DNA of 7,447 nucleotides from Clostridia bacterium (GTDB lineage Bacteria > Bacillota > Clostridia > Oscillospirales > Butyricicoccaceae). The stretch covers positions 1 through 7,447 of the forward strand of contig JAFYOK010000101.1 of NCBI GenBank assembly GCA_017560175.1, written 5' to 3'. This document shows positions 1 to 4,793 of this stretch, piece after piece. The notes beneath the pieces are model-generated. The model was not told the origin of the DNA and did no database searches. It saw only the letters and a list, made by a program, of their open reading frames with translations. Each line of letters opens with the position of its first letter. The first letter of the stretch is position 1. The position numbers and the translations under genes are program-made.

Positions 1-9
1 GCCGTGACA

Positions 10-38
10 GCTTCCCTTACACAGGGAAGCCTTCTTTT
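10..38 (+). terminator. Candidate intrinsic terminator of a gene left of the window
   Basis: An 8-bp perfect stem (GCTTCCCT at 10-17 with AGGGAAGC at 23-30) encloses a 5-nt loop and is followed by a pyrimidine-rich tail, CTTCTTTT (31-38). The tail is T-rich only when read on the plus strand, so it would end a plus-strand transcript entering from the left. The U-tract is interrupted by C, so strength is uncertain. The upstream gene is not visible. Confidence 0.6.
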
Positions 39-80
39 GTGAGGGGGAATAGATGGGACAGTCGTTAGGCTGTATAATAC

Positions 81-110
81 AAAAAAGCCGCATCCGTTTT
101 CGGATGCGGC
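81..110 (-). terminator. Intrinsic terminator after mgtE
   Basis: A 10-bp perfect GC-rich stem (87-96 with 101-110) has a 4-nt loop. Read on the minus strand it is followed by six T residues (86-81). It lies 14 bp beyond the mgtE stop, so it ends the mgtE transcript. On the plus strand the stem is followed by TTTGATATTTT, so weak bidirectional activity is possible. Confidence 0.9.
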
Positions 111-124
111 TTTGATATTTTCTG

Positions 125-1471
125 TTACAATCCCAGAACGGCGGTGGCGATGGTCAGATAAATGATCAGCGACAGGGCATCGACGATGGTCGAAATGAAG
201 GGATTGGCCATAACGGCAGGGTCTAATTTCAGACACTTGGCCAGAATGGGCAGGGTACAGCCGACCAGCTTGGCCATGATGACGGTGGCGTAGAGGGTCA
301 GGCAGATGACAAGGGCGACCGGGATGGTCAGCTTGTCGAAGATCAGCAGCTTGGCAAAGTTGGCCACAGCCAGTACAGCACCGGCGATGACGGCGACACG
401 GGCCTCTTTCCATAAGATGGCCGGCAGGTCGGGGAGATCAACATCGCCCAGCGACAGGGAACGGATGATGGTGGCCGAAGCCTGGCTGCCCGAGTTACCG
501 CCTGTGGAGGTCAGCATGGGGATATAAGCCGTCAGAACGACGCAGGCGGCCAGCGACTCCTCAAAGGAGGTCAGAATGATACTGGTGAAGGTGGCCGACA
601 GCATCAGAACCAGCAGCCATACGATTCGGGATCGAACCAGCTCAAAGACGCCGGTCTTGAGGTAGGGCTTGTCTGTGGGGGTGACCGCCGACATCATAGC
701 AATGTCTTCGGTGGCCTCTTCTTCGATGACATCCAGCGCATCGTCGAAGGTGATGATACCGACCAGACGCTGCTCTTTGTCGACAACAGGCATAACCGAG
801 AAGCCGTACTTACTCAGAGTCTGTACCGCTTCTTCCTTGTCCATCATGGTGTCGACCGAGATCATGTTGGTCTCCATGATGTCACCGATGATCTGATCGC
901 GGTCGGTCAGCAGCAGCTGTCGAACGGTGACCAGGCCGAGCAGCACACGGCGCTCGTCGGTGACGTAGCAGGTATAGATGGTCTCTTTATCGGCGCCCGT
1001 CTGACGGATACGGTTGAAGGCCTGATCGACGGTCATTTCCTTCTGCAGACGGACATACTCGGTGGTCATAATGGAACCGGCCGAGTCTTCGGGATAGTTT
1101 AAGATCTGATTGATGACCCTTCGGGTCTCGGGGTCGGTGTTGCGCAGGATTCGTTTGACCACACCGGCCGGCATCTCTTCGATCAGGTCGACGGCATCGT
1201 CAACGAAGAGTTCGTCCAGGACTTCTTTCAGCTCCTTATCGGTAAAGGCGCGGATGAGGACTTCCTGGCTGTCGTAATCCATTTCAACGAAGGCCTCCGA
1301 AGCCAGTTCCTTGGGCAGGATACGGAAAAGAACGGGAAGGCTCTCTTCGGGCATTTCCTCCAGGATCAGAGCAACGTCGGGGCCGTTAAGTACAAGAAAG
1401 AGGTTCTTCAGATCGACGAACCGCTTTGCCTTGAGCAACTCAAGGGCTTTTTCTGTCATATTGATATCCAA
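125..1471 (-). CDS. mgtE: Magnesium transporter MgtE
   Basis: This 448-residue protein is the MgtE-type Mg2+ channel, a homodimeric inner-membrane protein gated by cytosolic Mg2+. The layout is complete: an N-terminal helical MgtE_N domain (about 15-125), two CBS domains (about 135-198 and 200-257), a linking helix (about 258-280), and a five-helix membrane domain (about 283-448). The membrane domain carries the family signature GGNSGSQ (324-330). D431 in the last helix matches the pore Asp (D432) of the Thermus protein. Length is normal for the family. The start is TTG at 1471: GGAGG at 1485-1481 sits 9 nt upstream, whereas the in-frame ATG at 1459 would be 21 nt from it. The gene follows spoIIP on the same strand but has its own promoter and a long leader containing a small ORF, which suggests its expression is controlled, plausibly by Mg2+ (inference). 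Confidence 0.96.
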   Translation of the reverse strand: MDINMTEKALELLKAKRFVDLKNLFLVLNGPDVALILEEMPEESLPVLFRILPKELASEAFVEMDYDSQEVLIRAFTDKELKEVLDELFVDDAVDLIEEMPAGVVKRILRNTDPETRRVINQILNYPEDSAGSIMTTEYVRLQKEMTVDQAFNRIRQTGADKETIYTCYVTDERRVLLGLVTVRQLLLTDRDQIIGDIMETNMISVDTMMDKEEAVQTLSKYGFSVMPVVDKEQRLVGIITFDDALDVIEEEATEDIAMMSAVTPTDKPYLKTGVFELVRSRIVWLLVLMLSATFTSIILTSFEESLAACVVLTAYIPMLTSTGGNSGSQASATIIRSLSLGDVDLPDLPAILWKEARVAVIAGAVLAVANFAKLLIFDKLTIPVALVICLTLYATVIMAKLVGCTLPILAKCLKLDPAVMANPFISTIVDALSLIIYLTIATAVLGL

Positions 1472-1480
1472 GTCTTAATT

Positions 1481-1513
1481 CCTCCGGACTGAAGTTTTTT
1501 CAGGGGTTGGAAG
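1481..1513 (-). promoter_or_regulatory. Possible structure hiding the mgtE ribosome binding site
   Basis: In the minus-strand leader RNA, CUUCC (1513-1509) can pair with the mgtE Shine-Dalgarno GGAGG (1485-1481), allowing one G-U pair. Inside this, CUGAA (1503-1499) can pair with UUCAG (1493-1489) across a 5-nt loop. The result is a two-part hairpin that would block mgtE initiation. The CUUCC arm is also complementary to an upstream segment in the leader ORF (1635-1629), so the fold could be switchable. This was found by eye with no energy calculation. Confidence 0.35.
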
Positions 1514-1539
1514 TAAGCGCGGAAAGTCGGGGACGTATA

Positions 1540-1644
1540 TTAACGAGCGAACAGGCGGCACCGGATCCCTTTGTATCCGGCAGGGGTCTGATTCAGTTTC
1601 TGACTTCGTCCGGGACCCGCACCACTGCTACTTCCGGCATCCAT
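1540..1644 (-). CDS. 34-residue upstream ORF in the mgtE leader (putative leader peptide)
   Basis: An ATG at 1644 is preceded by AGGAGAGGTG (1660-1651), giving GAGG 8 nt from the start. It opens a 34-codon frame ending in TAA at 1542-1540. The peptide begins MDAGSSSGAGPGR and ends KGIRCRLFAR. It is Gly/Ser-rich at the start and basic at the end, with no membrane segment or signal peptide. It lies between the mgtE promoter (start site near 1694) and the mgtE start at 1471, so it must sit in the mgtE leader if that promoter is used. I do not recognise the sequence. The ribosome binding site is better than those of several real genes here, so translation is likely. A role as a cis-acting leader peptide is inference, by analogy with the basic, proline-containing MgtL peptide upstream of enterobacterial mgtA. 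A trans-acting small protein or a chance ORF remain possible. Confidence 0.55.
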   Translation of the reverse strand: MDAGSSSGAGPGRSQKLNQTPAGYKGIRCRLFAR

Positions 1645-1700
1645 GTTGTTCACCTCTCCTTATATATAAAAGAAATAATAAGCCTTATGGGCTACTCGAT

Positions 1701-1729
1701 AGTGTACGGTTTTTATAGGAATTTGTCAA
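1701..1729 (-). promoter_or_regulatory. Sigma-A promoter of mgtE and its leader ORF
   Basis: A perfect -35 TTGACA (1729-1724) is separated by exactly 17 bp from the -10 TACACT (1706-1701). The predicted start is near 1694, giving a leader of about 220 nt before mgtE. The -35 begins 14 bp after the spoIIP stop, and no terminator separates spoIIP from this promoter. Confidence 0.82.
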
Positions 1730-1743
1730 GGTTGGATGGGCAA

Positions 1744-2820
1744 TTAATTGCGCTCCAGCAAAAGTTCGGCCAGGCCTTCGGCAAAGAGACGAGCAGAGGA
1801 TAGTGCTTCTTCCATTGTGTTGCCGGTGGTGCCCACCTCCAGCAGCATACTGCCTGCTGTGACATGCTGATTGAAGCGGGCGGCACGGAGATTGAGGGGA
1901 CGCATGAGCCCCGGCCATTGGGTATTGAGCCGCTGCTGCAGCTTGAGCTGAAAGGAGAGATTGTCCTGCCAGCTGTCATGCACCAGGCCGCCGCCATCGG
2001 TGCCGCAGACCAACATAAGCTGGGCAGTCTGTTGGCCGTCAATGGAAGCCACCGTTTTGTATTTGGTGCCGTTGTTGGATACCATGGCATCCCGATGGAC
2101 ATCGATGACCAGTTTGATGGAGGGATTGTCCTTAATATAAGCGGTGATATCCTCCAGCGCACGGTTGTAGGAGCCGGAGTAGACGGGGCTGTCGTTGAGA
2201 GTTTCTGAGTGGATGGTCTTGATGCCCTTTTCGTTGAGGATACGGGTGATTTCCCGGCCGATGCGGACAACGTTGTAATTGCAGTCGGTGGTTCGGTCGG
2301 TGTCAGAAGGGGTATAGTTGTATTGGGCGGTGGGAGTATAGCTTTCGGTGCCGTGAGTGTGCATGACCAGCACCTGCACCTGATCGCCCGACAGGCGAAC
2401 CGGGTCTTTGGAGGTCAGCAGGGTCGGGATGTCGATGGTATAATCGGTCTCGTTTTTTATGTAAACGGCATTGCTGCCGTCGTAACTCCCGGTGGTGCCG
2501 TCAATGGTGACGGGAATGGTTTTGGTTTGAGGGACTTCGGGGGTTGGAGGTACATGGTTGGGCGGCAGGCTTTCGTAGCTTTGCTGATCGGCTGTTCCAT
2601 TTGGATCTGCCAGGCCGGGGATGGGGAGAAGGGCAGGCTGCTCGTGCATCTGCATCAGAGCAGCTTCGAAACGGGTGCCGCTTTGACGGACGGTGTCTTC
2701 AATTTTTGCAGCGATCCCACTTTTGAGCAGAATGGCTGTAACGGCAAAGAGCAGAAATGCACGGCCGGGGATCGAAGGTTTATGTCGGCGAGCTTTTTTG
2801 CGTGTATATCTGGAAGGCAT
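1744..2820 (-). CDS. spoIIP: Stage II sporulation protein P (SpoIIP)
   Basis: SpoIIP is the peptidoglycan amidase/endopeptidase that acts with SpoIID and SpoIIM to thin septal wall and drive engulfment of the forespore. This version has 358 residues. It has a basic N-terminus, a membrane anchor at about 20-38, a low-complexity Pro-rich linker (about 60-105) and a C-terminal SpoIIP catalytic domain. Visible motifs are MHTHGTES (153-160, with the metal-site His/Glu), DVHRDA (240-245) and the C-terminal MLLEVGTTGNT (325-335) with the expected catalytic Glu at 328. The start chosen is ATG at 2820, 7 nt after AGGAG (2832-2828). An ATG ten codons upstream lacks a ribosome binding site. It follows gpr by 51 bp, as in Bacillus. 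A sigma-E-like site just upstream fits mother-cell expression. Confidence 0.95.
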   Translation of the reverse strand: MPSRYTRKKARRHKPSIPGRAFLLFAVTAILLKSGIAAKIEDTVRQSGTRFEAALMQMHEQPALLPIPGLADPNGTADQQSYESLPPNHVPPTPEVPQTKTIPVTIDGTTGSYDGSNAVYIKNETDYTIDIPTLLTSKDPVRLSGDQVQVLVMHTHGTESYTPTAQYNYTPSDTDRTTDCNYNVVRIGREITRILNEKGIKTIHSETLNDSPVYSGSYNRALEDITAYIKDNPSIKLVIDVHRDAMVSNNGTKYKTVASIDGQQTAQLMLVCGTDGGGLVHDSWQDNLSFQLKLQQRLNTQWPGLMRPLNLRAARFNQHVTAGSMLLEVGTTGNTMEEALSSARLFAEGLAELLLERN

Positions 2821-2848
2821 AGCGGGGCTCCTTTGGATGGGATATCCC

Positions 2849-2878
2849 AATATATGCCGAGGCTGTCCGACCTATGCC
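2849..2878 (-). promoter_or_regulatory. Candidate sigma-E promoter of spoIIP
   Basis: On the minus strand GGCATAGG (2878-2871) is followed after 14 bp by CATATATT (2856-2849). These resemble the sigma-E elements (kmATAtt, about 14 bp, CATACAnT) in the ATA core, spacing and -10, though the last two -35 bases do not match. The -35 overlaps the gpr stop codon. The predicted start would fall near 2842, about 10 bp before the spoIIP Shine-Dalgarno. B. subtilis spoIIP is known to be expressed from sigma-E, which supports the reading. Confidence 0.5.
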
Positions 2879-3741
2879 AGCAGACCTTCCATGTCGCTGA
2901 CAGAGAGATCACCATGAAGGGCCAGGTTTATGCCATACCCCACCGCTTTGGCTGCTTTGAGGATGAGCAGATCGATATCCCCCGGTGTGACCAGGAATCC
3001 TTCTTCCAATAATCGAGGGGGATGGGCGAGATCCAATAAGTCACAGGCCAGCGTGGCGGCATCGGTGACTGTGGGAACACCGATGGCAAGAACGGGCACG
3101 CCAAGGGTCTCACGGTTGAGGGCTTGCCGTTTGCTGCGTGCGCCTTCACCGGGGATGATGCCGCAGGTGGAGATCTGGAAACTGCTGCCCAGACGGTCGA
3201 GGGAAGCGGCAGCCAGCGCATCGATGGCGATAACGGCAGAGGGATGCAGACGGTCGACGATGCCGGCGATCAGTTCGATGGGTTCCATGCCGGTGCGCCC
3301 CATGACACCGGGTGCGATGGCAGCCACCGTGCGCAGCTCGTCAAAGAGACCGGGGAAGGTATGCTGCAGATGACGGGTGACGATCAGCTTGTCCAACGCA
3401 GCAGGCCCCAGGGCATCGGCAGTCACCATACGGTTGCCTAACCCGACCGTGAGAATGGAGCCATCTTTCGGCAGCAGTGGCCGCAGGGCACGCGCCAGCT
3501 TGTGGGCCATATCCAAAATGAGATCTTCGTCCTGCTGCCATTTGCTTTTCAGGTCGAGCGTGATATAGGTACCCTCCGGTTTGTTCAAAGCATGAGCCGC
3601 TTCGGGGGAAGTCACACGGATCTCAGTGACCTCGATTTGGCCTTCGGTGTGGCGGTTCACCTGCAATCCGGGCAGGGAAGGGATGGATTCTGACATACGG
3701 GCATGTCGTTCCAGTGCAAGGTCGGTGCGCGGCAAAGTCAT
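2872..3741 (-). CDS. gpr: Spore germination endopeptidase GPR
   Basis: GPR is the atypical aspartic protease that degrades small acid-soluble spore proteins in the core during germination. It is made in the forespore as a zymogen that processes itself. The protein opens with the family-typical RTDLALE (5-11). It has VGLGNRMVTADALGP (99-113) containing the first catalytic Asp (D109), APGVMGRTGME (143-153), and AIDALAA (172-178) with the second Asp (D174). The 65-residue Asp spacing is close to that of the Bacillus megaterium enzyme. It ends with the usual GINLALHGDLSVSDMEGLL. At 289 residues it is shorter than Bacillus GPR (about 370), with only a short N-terminal segment before the core. The start is ATG at 3741, 6 nt after GGAGGC. 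An in-frame start 16 codons upstream has no ribosome binding site there. It diverges from rpsT, a conserved arrangement. Confidence 0.95.
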   Translation of the reverse strand: MTLPRTDLALERHARMSESIPSLPGLQVNRHTEGQIEVTEIRVTSPEAAHALNKPEGTYITLDLKSKWQQDEDLILDMAHKLARALRPLLPKDGSILTVGLGNRMVTADALGPAALDKLIVTRHLQHTFPGLFDELRTVAAIAPGVMGRTGMEPIELIAGIVDRLHPSAVIAIDALAAASLDRLGSSFQISTCGIIPGEGARSKRQALNRETLGVPVLAIGVPTVTDAATLACDLLDLAHPPRLLEEGFLVTPGDIDLLILKAAKAVGYGINLALHGDLSVSDMEGLLA

Positions 3742-3777
3742 AACGGGCCTCCAAAGGGGTAATTTCTGAGCTGATTT

Positions 3778-3807
3778 AAGTCTTTGCAATATTTTTTAAA
3801 ATATGCA
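3778..3807 (-). promoter_or_regulatory. Candidate forespore (sigma-G/F) promoter of gpr
   Basis: On the minus strand TGCATA (3807-3802) matches the sigma-G -35 form TGMATA, and its GCATA also fits the sigma-F form GYWTA. After 17 bp comes AAGACTT (3784-3778), which agrees with the sigma-G -10 CATACTA at 4 of 7 bases. The site is 37 bp before the gpr start, a sensible leader length. B. subtilis gpr is known to use sigma-F and sigma-G. The -10 is weak, so the call is tentative. Confidence 0.38.
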
Positions 3808-3809
3808 AA
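3783..3809. repeat. AT-rich imperfect inverted repeat between gpr and rpsT
   Basis: TTTGCAATATTTT (3783-3795) and AAAATATGCAAA (3798-3809) are reverse complements except for one extra A in the left arm, with a 2-bp centre. It overlaps the candidate gpr promoter and ends 9 bp before the rpsT -35. It could be a regulator site for one or both divergent genes, or only an AT-rich palindrome. No family-specific operator is recognised. Confidence 0.5.
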
Positions 3810-3817
3810 AAAAATCC

Positions 3818-3846
3818 TTGCATTTTGCGGCGGAGGATGATAATAT
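3818..3846 (+). promoter_or_regulatory. Sigma-A promoter of rpsT
   Basis: A -35 TTGCAT (3818-3823) is followed after 17 bp by an extended -10, TG-A-TAATAT, with TG at 3838-3839 and the hexamer at 3841-3846. An overlapping alternative hexamer, GATAAT (3839-3844), has poorer spacing. The start site would lie near 3853, giving a leader of about 30 nt before rpsT. Confidence 0.6.
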
Positions 3847-3883
3847 GTATGTGTTGTAAATTTGTCTGAAGGAGGTTGTGATT

Positions 3884-4144
3884 TTGCCTAACATTAAGTC
3901 TGCTAAGAAGCGCGTTCTCGTTAGCAAGCTGCAGAACGAGAAGAACCGTGCTGCTAAGTCTGCACTGAAGACTCAGCTGAAGAAGTTCGATGCTGCTCTG
4001 GAAGTTGGCGGTGAAGCCGCTGTTGAAGCTTTCAACGCTACAAACAAGGCTATCGACAAGGCTGTTGCTCAGGGTATTCTGCACAAGAATACAGCTGCTC
4101 GCAAGAAGAGCCAGGTAGCTGGTAAGCTCAACTCCGCTCAGTAA
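3884..4144 (+). CDS. rpsT: 30S ribosomal protein S20
   Basis: S20 is a small basic primary-binding protein of the 30S subunit that contacts 16S rRNA. The 86-residue product starts with the family hallmark MPNIKSAKKRV and continues as a Lys/Ala-rich helical protein. It contains the typical NEKNRAAKSALKT and a conserved end, GILHKNTAARKKSQ. Length is normal. The start is TTG at 3884: AAGGAGG (3869-3875) is 8 nt upstream, whereas an in-frame GTG at 3878 would be only 2 nt away and would add two residues before the conserved PNIKS. Codon use is strongly restricted (GCT, AAG, CTG), as in highly expressed genes and unlike its neighbours. It is transcribed alone, divergent from gpr, and ends at its own terminator. 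Confidence 0.97.
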   Translation: MPNIKSAKKRVLVSKLQNEKNRAAKSALKTQLKKFDAALEVGGEAAVEAFNATNKAIDKAVAQGILHKNTAARKKSQVAGKLNSAQ

Positions 4145-4167
4145 GTTCTGTATAGATCACACGTATT

Positions 4168-4198
4168 AAAGCCGACCGGTTATCCGGTCGGCTTTTTT
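4168..4198 (+). terminator. Intrinsic terminator of rpsT
   Basis: A 9-bp perfect stem (GCCGACCGG at 4171-4179 with CCGGTCGGC at 4184-4192) has a 4-nt loop, is preceded by AAA and is followed by six T (4193-4198). It lies 26 bp after the rpsT stop. Read from the trxA side the tail is only TTTAATA, so it is mainly a plus-strand terminator. Confidence 0.93.
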
Positions 4199-4210
4199 GC
4201 ATTTTAAAAT

Positions 4211-4239
4211 TAAAAAGAAAAGAGGCAAAGATTATGCCT
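4211..4239 (-). terminator. Weak candidate terminator of trxA
   Basis: On the minus strand AGGCA (4239-4235) pairs with TGCCT (4227-4223) around a 7-nt loop and is followed by a long T-rich tract (from 4221 downward, CTTTTCTTTTTA). The hairpin includes the trxA stop codon. The stem has only 5 bp, so the strong rpsT stem beyond it (4171-4192) may do part of the work for this convergent pair. Confidence 0.4.
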
Positions 4240-4570
4240 GAGCAATACGCTTCTTTGCTTCGTCGATCAGAGTCAGGATATCTTCCTTGGGACGGGCACC
4301 AACGGCCTTGAGGACACCCTTGCCATCCTTGAATGCAACAACGGTGGGAACGCTCATGACGCCGAACTTGCGAGCCAGCTTGACATTCTGGTCGATGTCC
4401 AGCTTAACGATCTCAATTTCATTGGCATCGATTTCTTCGGAAACTTCTTCCAGGATGGGAGCCAGTGCCTTGCAGGGGCCGCACCATGTTGCCCAGAAAT
4501 CAACCAGAACCAGCTTACCGCTGTTGATGGCCTCTTCAAAAGTAATTTCGTCAACGCTTCTAACTGCCAT
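4232..4570 (-). CDS. trxA: Thioredoxin
   Basis: This is a 112-residue cytosolic thiol-disulfide reductant with a complete thioredoxin fold. The active site WCGPCK lies at 29-34 (cysteines 30 and 33) inside VDFWATWCGPCKALAP. The buried Asp is D24 and the cis-Pro is in SVPT (P75). GxR-like residues lie near the end. It would reduce ribonucleotide reductase, peroxidases and other thiol proteins, recycled by a thioredoxin reductase not present in this window. The start is ATG at 4570, 9 nt after GGAGG (4584-4580). An upstream in-frame ATG would add 28 residues that run through the promoter and do not belong to the fold. The gene is monocistronic, convergent with rpsT and divergent from mrnC. Confidence 0.96.
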   Translation of the reverse strand: MAVRSVDEITFEEAINSGKLVLVDFWATWCGPCKALAPILEEVSEEIDANEIEIVKLDIDQNVKLARKFGVMSVPTVVAFKDGKGVLKAVGARPKEDILTLIDEAKKRIAQA

Positions 4571-4609
4571 TTTTATAAACCTCCATTTGGTTTGTTTGAT
4601 TGCAATATC

Positions 4610-4638
4610 AGTATAGCACGGCTGCATCATAAAGTCTA
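4610..4638 (-). promoter_or_regulatory. Sigma-A promoter of trxA (extended -10)
   Basis: On the minus strand TAGACT (4638-4633) lies 17 bp from TATACT (4615-4610). The latter is preceded by TGC, forming the extended -10 TGCTATACT. The predicted start is near 4603, giving a leader of about 33 nt. Confidence 0.78.
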
Positions 4639-4731
4639 TACCTTTTTGGTGCAAATTGTCGCAAAGTTTCGGATTGGAGAGATGGGATAGGTAAGGGGCA
4701 AAATTGCCTATAGCCTATAGAATGTAGTCTG

Positions 4732-4740
4732 TGCTATAAT
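4732..4740 (+). promoter_or_regulatory. Extended -10 promoter of the mrnC operon
   Basis: TGCTATAAT (4732-4740) is a perfect extended -10. No good -35 sits at 16-18 bp, which is common when the TGn element is present. The start would be near 4747, about 47 nt before mrnC. A palindrome, GGCAA-AA-TTGCC (4697-4708), and a tandem heptamer GCCTATA (4706-4719) lie just upstream. Confidence 0.7.
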
Positions 4741-4793
4741 TAAATTTAAGCGGAATATCTGCTGTTATACATATAGAATAAAAGGTGATCCAT

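Noticed and set aside
73..78. A perfect TATAAT on the plus strand before position 81
   Set aside because: No -35 at suitable distance, no TG extension in the right place, and no plus-strand gene downstream. It would fire straight into the mgtE terminator.
1561..1580. CCGGAT/ATCCGG hairpin as a transcription terminator in the mgtE leader
   Set aside because: A 6-bp stem with an 8-nt loop and no U-tract on either strand. At most part of a larger RNA fold.
1507..1803. A 98-codon plus-strand frame across the mgtE leader and the end of spoIIP
   Set aside because: It starts at TTG without a convincing ribosome binding site, overlaps the mgtE promoter and the spoIIP coding end, and has no recognisable sequence features.
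2209..3012. A 267-codon plus-strand open frame opposite spoIIP and gpr
   Set aside because: The minus strand here carries SpoIIP and GPR with all their motifs and good ribosome binding sites. The plus frame has no recognisable domain and is a by-product of GC-rich codon use.
3878..3880. GTG as the rpsT start
   Set aside because: Only 2 nt from the AAGGAGG site and adds residues before the invariant PNIKS. TTG at 3884 has normal spacing.
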